Below are positions 48,455-57,815 of a stretch of 64,000 bases of DNA, piece by piece. The stretch is from an uncultured Clostridium sp. (GTDB lineage Bacteria; Bacillota; Clostridia; TANB77; CAG-508). The stretch's first letter is position 1. Each line of letters begins with the position of its first letter. The translations under genes and the position numbers were made by a program. The stretch is taken from assembly GCA_947570695.1 (NCBI GenBank), contig CANOVB010000003.1:1-64000 (forward strand). Direction: 5' to 3'. A model generated the notes under the pieces. That model saw only the letters and a program-made list of their open reading frames with translations. It made no database searches and had not been told where the DNA came from.

Positions 48455-48490
48455 CTTTTTTACCTCTGTACTTATTTAATTTTTATTAGT

Positions 48491-49744
48491 TTAATCTAAA
48501 ATTCTGTCTAACTCTTTTTTTAATTCTTCTCTTTCTAGATTTTGACCTATAAATACAAGTTTTATAATTCTATCTCCAACTTGTTCATCCCAGCCTTTTA
48601 ATAATTCTGGATTCTCTTTTAGCATTTGATTTTTTTCATTTTCTGGTGCAGAAGCTATCCAAAGTCCTGCTTCTCCCATTTGCATTTGATTTCCAGCTTG
48701 CTCAAATACATAAGACATATCTTGTTCATCAGAAAACCAAACTATACCTTTACATCTAATTATATTTTTTCTCCATTTAAAATTAACATATTCTTCAAAT
48801 TTACTTCTATTAAATGGCTTTCTTCTTGCATATACAAATGTTCCTATTCCATATTCTTCTGCTTCTCCCTCATCATGATGGTGGTGATGTCCATGTTTTT
48901 CTTCATGCTCATGATGATGTTCATGCTTTTCTTCATTATGTTCATGGTGATGATGTTCATGTTCTTCGTCTTCATGTTTATGATGATGTTCTTCTTCCTC
49001 CTCAGTTTCATTATCATCTCTTTCAAGTTCTTGTATCCATCCAGCTGAGGTAGCAGCTTTTTCAAAATCGAAACTATTTGTGTCTATTATTTCTTTAACA
49101 TTAACTTTTGAATAATCTGTTTCAACAATTTTAGCAACTGGTTGAAGTGTTTTTATAACAGCTCTTACCTTATTTAATTCTTCTTCTGTTACAGAACTTA
49201 CTTTATTTAAAACTATAGTATTGCAAAATTCTATTTGTTGAATTAAAAGGTTTTCTATATCTTCATCATCAATATTTTCTTTTACTAAATTTTCTCCTGA
49301 ACCAAATTCATAAGCAAGTCTTGCTGCATCTACTACTGTTACAACATTATCTAATCTGCAAATTTTAGGTAATCCATAGCTTTCTGTTTGCTCTGAAAGT
49401 ACTGTTATTGTTTGTGCTATTGGAAGTGGCTCACATACTCCACTAGCTTCAATTAAAATATAATCAAATTTTCCTGTTTTTATAATATCTGCAATTTGTT
49501 TCATTAAATCCATTTTCAAAGTACAGCATATACATCCATTGCTTAAAGGCACTAAATTGCTATCTTTTTCATTAACAATTCCTCCTTTCTGTATTAACTC
49601 TGCATCTATATTCACTTCTCCTATATCATTTACTATTACCGCAACTTTATATCCTTCTTGATTATTTAATATATAATTAATTAGAGTTGTTTTTCCTGCA
49701 CCTAGATAACCTGTAAGCACAGTAATTGGTACTATTTTGCTCAT
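48491..49744 (-). CDS. CobW/G3E family GTPase with His-rich loop (probable metallochaperone)
   Basis: A 417-residue cytoplasmic GTPase: Walker A GYLGAGKTT (12-20), metal-site CICC (71-74) of the GCICC motif, NKVS for guanine, and a CobW C-terminal domain. Between domains, about residues 247-292 form a dense His/Glu/Asp stretch, as in zinc chaperones of the ZNG1/YjiA/CobW group. It likely hands zinc (or another divalent metal) to an enzyme. No cobalamin or metal-transport gene is nearby. ATG start, single unit; the dispersed element lies directly upstream. Confidence 0.88.
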   Translation of the reverse strand: MSKIVPITVLTGYLGAGKTTLINYILNNQEGYKVAVIVNDIGEVNIDAELIQKGGIVNEKDSNLVPLSNGCICCTLKMDLMKQIADIIKTGKFDYILIEASGVCEPLPIAQTITVLSEQTESYGLPKICRLDNVVTVVDAARLAYEFGSGENLVKENIDDEDIENLLIQQIEFCNTIVLNKVSSVTEEELNKVRAVIKTLQPVAKIVETDYSKVNVKEIIDTNSFDFEKAATSAGWIQELERDDNETEEEEEHHHKHEDEEHEHHHHEHNEEKHEHHHEHEEKHGHHHHHDEGEAEEYGIGTFVYARRKPFNRSKFEEYVNFKWRKNIIRCKGIVWFSDEQDMSYVFEQAGNQMQMGEAGLWIASAPENEKNQMLKENPELLKGWDEQVGDRIIKLVFIGQNLEREELKKELDRILD

Positions 49745-49839
49745 ACTTTCCTCCTATTTTTTTACATTCACACAGTTATTATACACTTTAAATCGTTTTA
49801 ATTCAACAATTATCAAAATTTGTAATATTTCTATTTTTG

Positions 49840-49985
49840 TTCTATTATAGGAATTTGCTTTGCAATTCCTATAATAGAAAGCCTCTGTCAACATTCCACA
49901 GAAAAATTGCATAGCAATTTTTCGCGGGAGAACAAAGGCATTCACATTTAGTCTTGTCTTTTGTAATTATCATAATGTCCTCTTT
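49840..49985 (-). repeat. Dispersed intergenic element, copy A
   Basis: Read on the minus strand it begins with AGAACAAAAGAGGACATTA inside the end of the sprT-like gene, has a middle part ACTAAATG...GTTCTC, and ends in a perfect 16-bp palindrome (49840-49855 with 49864-49879; TTCTATTATAGGAATT). The start and end match copy B at 57.8 kb. It fills the gap between the CobW and SprT-like genes. Confidence 0.7.
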
Positions 49986-50548
49986 TGTTCTATAATTATT
50001 AATTTTCCATTGCACTTACCACATCTATATTTTCTAATAAAATTTTTCAATAGCTTTTTCCTATAATATAATTGGTTGCAATCAATACATTGGATTTTAT
50101 ATTTATATAAGTTTTCCTCTTTAAATTCTAAATTGCTATCTACAAAATCTTGTCTTTTGTCTCCTAATCTACTTATATTATAGCCTAATTTTTCATTTAC
50201 AATTTTTGCATATTTTTTAAATTCAGTTCCATGATTATTACACTCAGGTAAGCAGTGTATTAATTCATGTATAATAGTATTTTTTATTTTTTCATTAGTA
50301 AGTTCCATTACCCACTTACTAATCTCTATATGGTGAATATCATAGCTTTTATAATAAATTTTTCTTTTTACTTTATACGCTGTTTTAGTATCTGGTTTTT
50401 CTTGCCTGCAACATCCATATCTTTTATTATTTCTTTTTGAAAAAGCAATATCAATTTTTCCTATATTTTTTTCATCTTTCAAATCAATTCCTATAGATTT
50501 TAGTTCATCTATTGATTCTTTATACAATGATAATAATTTTTCTTCCAT
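49970..50548 (-). CDS. SprT-like zinc metallopeptidase domain protein
   Basis: A 192-residue protein: helical start, HELIH zinc motif (94-98) followed by CNNHGTEF with the third ligand, and a C-terminal zinc ribbon with CIDC (about 154-157) and CGKC (about 177-180). This is the SprT/Spartan fold, thought to degrade DNA-protein crosslinks. Its last six residues and stop are encoded by the start of the dispersed element, so the native end may have been replaced. It lies 9 bases after the thioesterase gene. Confidence 0.83.
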   Translation of the reverse strand: MEEKLLSLYKESIDELKSIGIDLKDEKNIGKIDIAFSKRNNKRYGCCRQEKPDTKTAYKVKRKIYYKSYDIHHIEISKWVMELTNEKIKNTIIHELIHCLPECNNHGTEFKKYAKIVNEKLGYNISRLGDKRQDFVDSNLEFKEENLYKYKIQCIDCNQLYYRKKLLKNFIRKYRCGKCNGKLIIIEQKRTL

Positions 50549-50557
50549 ATTTTATTC

Positions 50558-50971
50558 TCAATTCATTACTTCTTCCAATATTTTATGCATATCAGGCTCT
50601 AATCTTTTCAAAGAAATCGGTTTCATTTCATTATTTGTAAAACAATGCTTTGTTTCTCCTATAAAAATAATTTCTTGAGTATTACTTTTAATAATTTCAT
50701 ACTCCATAATTAGCTTTACTCCTGTATATTCTTTTATTTTTACTTTTATTTCTAATACATCATCAAATTTAGCTGGATTCTTATATGTACAATTTATACC
50801 AATTACTGGTATTAAAATTCCCTCTTCTTCAATTTTTTTATAAGGCAGTCCTATTTTATCCATAAAACTAATTCTTGCTTCCTCTAAAAATCTTATATAA
50901 TTTGAATGATGTACAATTTGCATTGCATCAGTTTCATAATAATTTACTTTTCTTTTATATATGTGTTCCAT
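50558..50971 (-). CDS. Acyl-CoA thioesterase, YbgC/4HBT family
   Basis: A 137-residue hotdog-fold protein. YYETDAMQIVHHSNYIRFLEEAR near the N-terminus is the YbgC/4-hydroxybenzoyl-CoA thioesterase motif with the catalytic Asp (15). It hydrolyses acyl-CoAs in the cytoplasm; exact substrate unknown. Followed after 9 bases by the SprT-like gene, probably one transcript. Confidence 0.88.
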   Translation of the reverse strand: MEHIYKRKVNYYETDAMQIVHHSNYIRFLEEARISFMDKIGLPYKKIEEEGILIPVIGINCTYKNPAKFDDVLEIKVKIKEYTGVKLIMEYEIIKSNTQEIIFIGETKHCFTNNEMKPISLKRLEPDMHKILEEVMN

Positions 50972-51078
50972 TTTAACTCCTATATAATTATCAAATTAAC
51001 ATTAAATTAAACTTAAAAACATATTAATGTTTTATTTAGAAGCCATATATTATATAGTATTTTATATATAATATGTAT

Positions 51079-51402
51079 CTAAATTGTATCATTTATGCTA
51101 CATCTTTCATAAAACTTTGATTCTAACTTTTTCCCTAATAATTTTTCAAAATTATTATTATTTTCTATTAATTGTTCTTTTTGATTTTTATTCAATGTTT
51201 TTATGTGAAATTCTAATTTAGAAGCAAGTTTTCTATCTTCGGATTTCCAAAATGCTTCCAATTTCTTGGCAGTATGTACTTCTGTGTATTTAGCACAATT
51301 CTTATCTTTTGTAAAATGCTCTTTCATTCTTCTTTTTACATCTGTAGTAATTCCTGTATATAAAGAATTATCAAAACATCTAATAATATATGTATAATAC
51401 AT
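51079..51402 (-). CDS. GIY-YIG nuclease domain protein (UPF0213)
   Basis: A 107-residue single-domain protein with the YYTYIIRC...LYTGITTDVKRRMKEH motif (GIY-YIG variant with catalytic Arg) and a conserved Glu near 62 and Lys-rich end. Family role uncertain, possibly DNA repair. One base separates it from the HD-domain gene upstream. Confidence 0.87.
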   Translation of the reverse strand: MYYTYIIRCFDNSLYTGITTDVKRRMKEHFTKDKNCAKYTEVHTAKKLEAFWKSEDRKLASKLEFHIKTLNKNQKEQLIENNNNFEKLLGKKLESKFYERCSINDTI

Positions 51403-51403
51403 T

Positions 51404-52165
51404 TTATAAACTTTCCTTCAAAAAATTATTTGCCACTTCTCTAACAATTTCAATTTGCTGTTTTGCTTTTTCTTGACTAAATTCAAAATTATCTAACATT
51501 CTATTTATAAAGTCTTTTTCATATACAAACTTTTTAGAATAATCAAAATTTAAGTCAAAAATAAATGCTACTAATGAAATTAGCCTATCTAATGAAGTTT
51601 GTTTTGGAGTTCTTAATATTGGAGCTTTTCTTACGAATTGATCTATATAATTTTCTGATATTATAGATGTTCCAACCTCCATTTTTTCTTCATCAGTTTC
51701 CCAAAAAAAATCTAGTGACTCTTGAAAAATATCTATTTTATCTGCATCTCTTATTATTTTTGAATATAATAGTTTTTCACCTTTTAATCCATCTTCTATT
51801 TTGTATTTATTATGATTTCTTATTGCCGTTTTTATTATATCATCATAAGTATCCTCATTTATAAAGTTTCTTATAAAATTATCTTTTTCCAAAATTTCAA
51901 CACCTGCATTTCCATGATCAATACTTTGACTGTCAGAAAATGTTTTATATTTTGTCCATTGCTCAAATCTTGCAATATCGTGCAATAATCCTATTATTTT
52001 TGCAAGTTCAACGCCTTCACCTGTTAAATCTAAACTTTTAGCAATATTTTGACTTTGCATCATAACTCTATATGAATGATGATATTTTCTTTCTATCCAT
52101 AAGCTATCTAGATTATATTTTTCAGCATAATTTGTAAATTCAGCTTTTGCCTTTTCAATATCCAT
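51404..52165 (-). CDS. HD domain phosphohydrolase
   Basis: A 253-residue protein with the HD superfamily signature: HSYRVMMQSQNIA, GLLHDIARFEQ with the metal-binding His-Asp, HGNAGVEIL, and a later RDADKIDIFQ. The family removes phosphates from nucleotides; the substrate is unknown. ATG 52165 is preferred to GTG 52168 because of GGAGG spacing. Heads a transcript with the GIY-YIG gene. Confidence 0.85.
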   Translation of the reverse strand: MDIEKAKAEFTNYAEKYNLDSLWIERKYHHSYRVMMQSQNIAKSLDLTGEGVELAKIIGLLHDIARFEQWTKYKTFSDSQSIDHGNAGVEILEKDNFIRNFINEDTYDDIIKTAIRNHNKYKIEDGLKGEKLLYSKIIRDADKIDIFQESLDFFWETDEEKMEVGTSIISENYIDQFVRKAPILRTPKQTSLDRLISLVAFIFDLNFDYSKKFVYEKDFINRMLDNFEFSQEKAKQQIEIVREVANNFLKESL

Positions 52166-52317
52166 CACATTTCCCTCCTAAAATTCTTAATTTTCTCTCA
52201 AATTATATACTTTTTTAAGTTTTATTTCAATATTTATATTTAATTTTAAATTACATATTAATTTTTTCTAAAATCTATGTTAAAATACTAATAAATCAAT
52301 ATTTTAGAAGGTATAAA

Positions 52318-53202
52318 ATGATATTAGAATATAAAGTTTTAAATAATAAATACCAAAATATAAAAGAAATATTAAAAAATCATTTTAATATTTCTGATAG
52401 ATTACTTACTAAATTGAAAAAAAATCAAAAAATACTATTAAATGGGTTTCCAACATATGTAAACAAATTAGTTAATGCTGGAGATTTTATTGAAGTTTAT
52501 ATAGATTTTGAAGAAACTGCCCCAAATATAGTTTCCAAAAAAATGGATCTAAAAATTGTATTTGAAGATGAATATTTATTAGTATTAGATAAGCCTGCTG
52601 GAATCCCTGTACATCCTTCTATGTCACATTATGAAAATAGCTTATCTAATGGAGTAAAATTTTATTATGATACTAAAAATTTAAAAAAGAAAATTAGACC
52701 AGTAAATAGATTAGATAAAGATACTTCTGGTCTTGTTATATTTGCAAAAAATGAATATATACAAGAAAATTTGATAAGACAAATGAAAAATAATAAATTA
52801 AAAAAATATTATTATGCCATCTTAGTAGGTAATTTAGGAAATATTTCTGGAACTATAAATGCTCCAATCGCAAGAAAAAGCGGTTCCATAATTGAAAGAG
52901 AAATTAATCTTAGTGGAGATCCTGCAATTACACATTTTGAACTTGTAAAAAATTTTAAAAATTCACTGTGTCTAGTAAAATTCGAACTAGAAACTGGAAG
53001 AACTCATCAAATAAGAGTTCATTCAAAATATATTAATCATCCTATCTTAGGAGATAGTTTATATGGTCATTCTAGTAAGTTGATTTCAAGACAATCGCTA
53101 CATGCTTTTAAACTTTCTTTTAACCATCCTATAACTACTAAACCTATTATATTAGAAATAGACTTGCCATTAGATATGAAATCAGTATTAAAAAATATAT
53201 AA
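52318..53202 (+). CDS. RluA family pseudouridine synthase
   Basis: A 294-residue enzyme with an S4-like N-terminal RNA-binding part (about 15-75) and a catalytic domain: RPVNRLDKDTSGLVIFAKN contains the catalytic Asp, and TGRTHQIRVHSKYINHPILGDSLYG is the family's second motif. The usual His before RLD is Asn here. It converts uridine to pseudouridine in rRNA or tRNA. AGAAGG precedes the ATG. One of few plus-strand genes. Confidence 0.9.
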   Translation: MILEYKVLNNKYQNIKEILKNHFNISDRLLTKLKKNQKILLNGFPTYVNKLVNAGDFIEVYIDFEETAPNIVSKKMDLKIVFEDEYLLVLDKPAGIPVHPSMSHYENSLSNGVKFYYDTKNLKKKIRPVNRLDKDTSGLVIFAKNEYIQENLIRQMKNNKLKKYYYAILVGNLGNISGTINAPIARKSGSIIEREINLSGDPAITHFELVKNFKNSLCLVKFELETGRTHQIRVHSKYINHPILGDSLYGHSSKLISRQSLHAFKLSFNHPITTKPIILEIDLPLDMKSVLKNI

Positions 53203-53298
53203 AATCTTTATATGATGTAGTTTCCTAGCAAAGAACAAAAGTGAACAATATTTAATTTGAAAAAAGAAAAACTTTATTAAATTATCCTCTAAATAAAA
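53203..53298. other. Fragment resembling the start of the dispersed element
   Basis: Around 53228-53250 AGCAAAGAACAAAAGTGAACAAT resembles the start of copies A and B, without the palindrome. Probably a decayed piece. Nothing else is seen here. Confidence 0.35.
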
Positions 53299-53340
53299 AA
53301 GCGAGGAGTCCTCGCTTTAGAATATGCAAAAACTCCTCGC
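53298..53340 (-). terminator. Terminator with duplicated arm
   Basis: AAAGCGAGG (53298-53306) pairs with CCTCGCTTT (53310-53318), followed on the minus strand by TTTTTTATTT: a good terminator of the small Cys/Arg-rich gene. A second ACTCCTCGC (53332-53340) can pair with GCGAGGAGT (53301-53309) instead, giving two exclusive hairpins. Confidence 0.75.
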
Positions 53341-53352
53341 TTCTCAAAGCTG

Positions 53353-53583
53353 TTAACGCGTGCTTTCGTTATCTTTGCAACGCGTCGGATGAATCCAGTT
53401 TTTGTCATCCACACCGCAGTAGAACTCACAAAACATGTTATCTTCACACAGAGAGCAACGGGTGTCAAGCCCCCGTTTCTTCTCTAAGTTGATAAACCAT
53501 CTTCTGAGTCTCCTTTTAAGTACCCAGACTTTCATCTTCCAGCTCATCTTGGACCTCCGATCCTTCATTTTAAAGGTTTTCAT
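53353..53583 (-). CDS. Small basic Cys-containing hypothetical protein
   Basis: Not recognised. I start at ATG 53583 with AAGGAG upstream (76 residues); a GTG at 53595 overlaps that site. The N-terminal half is very Lys/Arg-rich (KMKDRRSKM, VLKRRLRRW); the C-terminal half has CSLC, FCEFYC and a last Cys, possibly a zinc or disulfide cluster. DNA here is clearly GC-richer than its neighbours, like purC, and has its own GC-rich terminator, which suggests a foreign origin. It could be a small nucleic-acid-binding protein. Confidence 0.6.
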   Translation of the reverse strand: MKTFKMKDRRSKMSWKMKVWVLKRRLRRWFINLEKKRGLDTRCSLCEDNMFCEFYCGVDDKNWIHPTRCKDNESTR

Positions 53584-53733
53584 TGTCTTCTTCACTCCTT
53601 CTAGTCCATCTAAGATGATTTATTTATTATACAATGCTTATATGTTTAAATTGTGAATACTATTGGTATTTTCTGTTAAAAACTAGTGAATATAATTAAA
53701 TTCCTTTAATTTTTTTCGCCAAATTATAAAAGA

Positions 53734-53803
53734 TTATTTAATAGAGTTTATTAAATTCTATTAAATAAAAGCCTTAATTGATTTTTATACAATTAAGGCT
53801 TTT
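53734..53803. terminator. Palindrome and terminator after clpX
   Basis: AAAAGCCTTAATTG (53767-53780) pairs with CAATTAAGGCTTTT (53790-53803): the terminator of the minus-strand clpX gene. Just beyond it TTATTTAATAGA (53734-53745) and its complement (53757-53768) form a palindrome of the dispersed family. Confidence 0.8.
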
Positions 53804-53812
53804 ATTATATTT

Positions 53813-55114
53813 TTATGCTGTTTCTTCTTTTTTTGTATTTTTAGTTTTTCTTTTTTGCTTTGGGACTTCTCTTTTTTTTGTTTCATCAATTATAACATTT
53901 GGAGCTTTATTTTCAAGTACAGTTTCTTTTGTTATAATGCATTTAGCAATTTTAGTATTTGATGGTATATCATACATTACATCTCTCATAATTTCTTCTA
54001 TTATTGAACGTAATCCTCTTGCTCCAGTATTTCTTTCTATTGCTTTATCAACTATTGCTTCTAAAGCATCTTTATTAAATTCAAGTTCTACACCATCTAA
54101 TTCTACAAGTTTTTTATATTGCTTTATAAGAGCATTTTTTGGTTTTGTTACAATATCTATTAAAGCTTCTTTTGTAAGTCCTTCTAAAGTTGCAACAATA
54201 GGAAGTCTACCAACAAATTCTGGAATCAATCCAAATTTTAATAAATCCTGTGGTAATATTTGCTTAAATATTTCTGTTTTGTTTATATCTTGTTTACTCT
54301 CAATTTGAGCACCAAATCCTATAGATTTCTTTCCTACTCTATCTTTTATAATGTTTTCTAATCCCTCAAAAGCACCACCACAAATAAATAAAATATTTGA
54401 TGTATCTATTTGTATAAATTCTTGATGAGGATGTTTTCTTCCTCCTTGTGGTGGAACTGATGCAGTAGTTCCTTCAACGATTTTTAATAAAGCCTGCTGT
54501 ACTCCTTCTCCACTAACATCTCTAGTTATTGAAGGATTTTCAGATTTTCTTGTTATCTTATCAATTTCATCTATATATATTATTCCCTTTTGAGCCCTAT
54601 CCACATCGTAGTCTGCTGCTTGTATTAACTTTAGCAAAATATTTTCTACATCTTCACCAACATATCCTGCTTCTGTTAAAGTAGTTGCATCTGCTATTGC
54701 AAAAGGAACATCAAGTATTTTTGCTAAAGTTTGAGCAAGTAAAGTTTTTCCGCATCCTGTTGGTCCTAATAATAATATATTACTTTTTTGTATTTCTATA
54801 TCATCTAGCACTTCCATATTATTTATTCTTTTATAATGATTATAAACTGCCACAGATAAAGTTTTCTTTGCTTCTTCTTGACCTATAACATAGTCATCTA
54901 AAATTTTCTTTATTTCTGCTGGTGTTAACATATCAACTTGTTCTGACTGGATTTTATCATCCATTTCAAACGCTTCTTCATCTATTATATCTTGACAAAG
55001 TGCAATACATTCATCACATATATATACACCTGGTCCAGCAATTATCTTTTTTACAACCTCTTGTGGTTTTCCACAAAAAGAGCATTTTACTAATCTTTCC
55101 TGATTTTTAGCCAC
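53813..55114 (-). CDS. clpX: ATP-dependent Clp protease ATP-binding subunit ClpX
   Basis: A 433-residue AAA+ unfoldase feeding ClpP. It has the N-terminal zinc domain (CSFCGKP and CDECIALC), Walker A GPTGCGKT, Walker [11 protein letters not shown], the GYVGEDVE pore loop and sensor motifs (EFVGRLP, GARGLR). The C-terminus has a short Lys-rich tail. GTG start after AAGGAG. Lies downstream of clpP with 55 bases between, as is usual. Confidence 0.96.
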   Translation of the reverse strand: MAKNQERLVKCSFCGKPQEVVKKIIAGPGVYICDECIALCQDIIDEEAFEMDDKIQSEQVDMLTPAEIKKILDDYVIGQEEAKKTLSVAVYNHYKRINNMEVLDDIEIQKSNILLLGPTGCGKTLLAQTLAKILDVPFAIADATTLTEAGYVGEDVENILLKLIQAADYDVDRAQKGIIYIDEIDKITRKSENPSITRDVSGEGVQQALLKIVEGTTASVPPQGGRKHPHQEFIQIDTSNILFICGGAFEGLENIIKDRVGKKSIGFGAQIESKQDINKTEIFKQILPQDLLKFGLIPEFVGRLPIVATLEGLTKEALIDIVTKPKNALIKQYKKLVELDGVELEFNKDALEAIVDKAIERNTGARGLRSIIEEIMRDVMYDIPSNTKIAKCIITKETVLENKAPNVIIDETKKREVPKQKRKTKNTKKEETA

Positions 55115-55169
55115 TTTAAGTTAGCTCCTTTAAAATTATTTAGGTTTTTAGGAAACCTATTCCTATCTT

Positions 55170-55772
55170 TTAATTTCTTTTGTCTAATATTCCATCAATT
55201 AAACCATATTCTAAAGCTTGCTGTGCTGTCATGTAATTATCTCTTTCAGTATCTTTTTCGATTGTTTCTAAGCTTTGACCTGTTCTATCACTTAATAATT
55301 TATTCAATTTTTCTCTAGTTCTTACCATATGGTCTGCATGAATTTTAATTTCAGTAGTTTGACCTGAAAGTCCTCCACCACCAATTAATGGTTGATGTAT
55401 TAATATTTCAGCATTAGGAGTTGCATATCTTTTTCCTTTAGCTCCTGAAGCAAGTAATACTGCTCCCATACTTGCTGCCATACCAACACATATTGTTGAT
55501 ACTGGACATTTAATATAATTTATTGTATCTACAATAGCCATTCCATCAGTAATTGATCCTCCTGGACTATTTATATAAAGATTAATTTCTTTATCTGGAT
55601 CTTCTGACTCTAAAAATAAAAGTTGAGCTACAACTAAACTTGCAGAAGCTGGATTAACATCTTCTGCTAAAAATATTATTCTATCTTTTAATAATCTTGA
55701 GAAAATATCGTAAGATCTTTCTCCTCTACTTGTTTGTTCAATAACATAAGGTACTAAACTATTATCTATCAT
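55170..55772 (-). CDS. clpP: ATP-dependent Clp protease proteolytic subunit
   Basis: A serine protease forming the double-ring chamber served by ClpX. Catalytic Ser is in GMAASMGAV, His in [10 protein letters not shown], and Asp follows in the DRTGQ helix region. I start at ATG 55772 (200 residues) because AAGGAG lies 7 bases upstream; this gives the usual [13 protein letters not shown] start. Followed by clpX, preceded by tig after a repeat-filled gap. Confidence 0.96.
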   Translation of the reverse strand: MIDNSLVPYVIEQTSRGERSYDIFSRLLKDRIIFLAEDVNPASASLVVAQLLFLESEDPDKEINLYINSPGGSITDGMAIVDTINYIKCPVSTICVGMAASMGAVLLASGAKGKRYATPNAEILIHQPLIGGGGLSGQTTEIKIHADHMVRTREKLNKLLSDRTGQSLETIEKDTERDNYMTAQQALEYGLIDGILDKRN

Positions 55773-56236
55773 TTGTTTTCTCCTTTTCATTTTTTATTTT
55801 AAGTACAAAATTATACTTTTATAACTATTTATTTAATATATACCAAAAGGAAATATTTTTCAATACATTTGTTCTAAAAAAATAACAAATTAATTCCCAA
55901 ATTTCGACAAAACAAAATAGGACATTATAGTGGTTGCAAAAGGCCAAACTAAAAGCAAATGTCCTCATCTTTCCTCCACAATAACTTATCTATAACTTAT
56001 TTTATTTGCTATATCTAAGAAATGTTCTTGCACCAATTTTATGTAGTAAGCCCTGCGTGCAAATTTTGACATAACCTTTATATTATATGGATTGTACAGC
56101 ATTTTCGAATAATATTAAAAATGTTAATAATACTATAATATTATAAAAATTTTGGAGCGATTTTATAACTATAAAAAAATAAATGTAAATATTTTTGTAT
56201 TTACATTTATTTTTTTAATATTTGATTATTTAAAAT
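55773..56236. repeat. Gap between tig and clpP: terminator and dispersed element copy C
   Basis: About 55911-56100 holds a diverged copy of the dispersed element in plus orientation (AGGACATTAT start, CTTTCC, TAACTTATCT, CTAAGAAATGTTCT, then a decayed end CTTTATATTATA). The tig terminator lies at 56174-56215: an 18-bp perfect AT stem. So tig does not read through into clpP. No gene seen. Confidence 0.7.
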
Positions 56237-57637
56237 CTATTTTTTGCTAGATTTTTTTGTAGCAGTTTTCTTTTCTTCTTTTTCATTTTCATTTTTAGTA
56301 GTTTTTTTACTAGAAGTTTTCTTTTCTTTATTTTCTTCTACTTTTGGTTCAACTACTTTTATTTTTGCATTATCAACTATTAAAGCTATAGCTTTTTCTG
56401 TTTTTACATTTTCTTTAACATGTTCTAATAATGCTTCATTATTTTTAAGTTCTTCTTCTTTTTTTCCATAGCTTGTAGCTAATTCTGTAACTTTAGCTGA
56501 GATCTCTTTTTCATCGGCCTCTATTTTAGCATCTTTGCAAACAGCTTCTAAAACTAATCTTAGCTTAATTGATTCTTTTGCTGGCTCAACACTTTCATTT
56601 CTAAAATCAGCTTTTGTTTTTCCAAGCATTTGTAAATATTGCTCTAAGTTAATTCCTTGATATGCTAATCTTCTATCCATATCTTGTTCCATATTATCAA
56701 TTTCAAGTTCAATCATTCCTTCTGGAATTTCAACTTCTGAATCTTTTGCAACCGCTTTTACTGCTGTTTCTTCCAACTCAGCTTTAGATTTATCTTCATT
56801 TTGTTTTTCTTTTTTAGATTTTATATCTGATTTTAATTCAGCAATAGTATCAAATTCACTAACATCTTTAGCAAATTCGTCATCTATTTTTGGTAATTCT
56901 TTTTTCTTGATTTCATGAACAGTTACTTTAAACACTGCATCTTTTCCTGCTAATTCTTTTGAAAAATATTCTTCTGGGAATTTAACATTTACATCTTTTA
57001 CTTCTTCTGTTTTCATTCCTATAACTTGATCTTCAAATCCTGGAATAAATGTATTGCTTCCTAATTCTAATTCATGATTTTCTGCTTTACCACCTTCAAA
57101 AGGTACTCCATCAACTGTTCCTAAGAAATCTATAACAGCTGTGTCTCCTTTTTTTGCTGCTCTATCTGAAACAGTTATCATTCTACTATTTCTTTCTGCC
57201 ATACGATTTAATTCATCTTCAATATCTTTATCTGTAACTTTATATTCTATTTTTTCTACAGAAATTCCTTTATATTTTCCTAGTTTAACTTCTGGTTTTG
57301 TTTCAACTATTGCAGTAAAAATTAAATCTTTTCCTTTTCCTATTTGTACTATATCTATTTTTGGTTTACTAACAACCTCTAACTTTTCAGTTTTAACAGC
57401 TTCATCATATACTGATGGAACAACTTCATTGAATGCATCTTCATAAAAAATTTCATCACCATAGTATTTTTCTACAATATTCATTGGAGCTTTTCCTTTT
57501 CTAAATCCAGGAATATTAAAATATTTTGCATTTTTATTAAATACCTTTTTTATTCCTTCATCAAACACTTTAGCTTCTATTGTAAATTCTAATTTTAATT
57601 CGTTTTTATTTTTTGTCTTTTCTACTTTTACACTCAT
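56237..57637 (-). CDS. tig: Trigger factor (peptidyl-prolyl isomerase chaperone)
   Basis: A 466-residue ribosome-bound chaperone: N-terminal ribosome-binding domain with FNIPGFRKGKAPMNIVEKYYG (the GFRxGxxP signature), a central FKBP-type domain (about 150-245) and a helical C-terminal arm domain. The last 40 residues are an unusual Lys/Glu/Thr-rich tail. GGAGG precedes the ATG. The order tig-clpP-clpX is widely conserved. Confidence 0.95.
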   Translation of the reverse strand: MSVKVEKTKNKNELKLEFTIEAKVFDEGIKKVFNKNAKYFNIPGFRKGKAPMNIVEKYYGDEIFYEDAFNEVVPSVYDEAVKTEKLEVVSKPKIDIVQIGKGKDLIFTAIVETKPEVKLGKYKGISVEKIEYKVTDKDIEDELNRMAERNSRMITVSDRAAKKGDTAVIDFLGTVDGVPFEGGKAENHELELGSNTFIPGFEDQVIGMKTEEVKDVNVKFPEEYFSKELAGKDAVFKVTVHEIKKKELPKIDDEFAKDVSEFDTIAELKSDIKSKKEKQNEDKSKAELEETAVKAVAKDSEVEIPEGMIELEIDNMEQDMDRRLAYQGINLEQYLQMLGKTKADFRNESVEPAKESIKLRLVLEAVCKDAKIEADEKEISAKVTELATSYGKKEEELKNNEALLEHVKENVKTEKAIALIVDNAKIKVVEPKVEENKEKKTSSKKTTKNENEKEEKKTATKKSSKK

Positions 57638-57815
57638 TTTACTTCCTCCATTTTCTTTCTATTCTTCAAAATAGCTTTTATATTATATCACAATCAAAAT
57701 AAAAATCAAGACTTTTTAACAATTTCTAGTATTCTAAAATCAATTACAATATTTTATATATTAAAACAAAAAACGACACTATAATAATTACATAAGGAAT
57801 TAAAAGCACTTTCAT

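Noticed and set aside
48626..49053. Open frames of 73-140 codons opposite or across the His-rich part of the CobW gene
   Set aside because: They are produced by the repetitive His codons of the real gene, have extreme composition and lack ribosome sites.
49754..49945. 63-codon minus-strand frame in the gap before the CobW gene
   Set aside because: It lies wholly in the dispersed element, is not preserved in the other copies and has no ribosome site.
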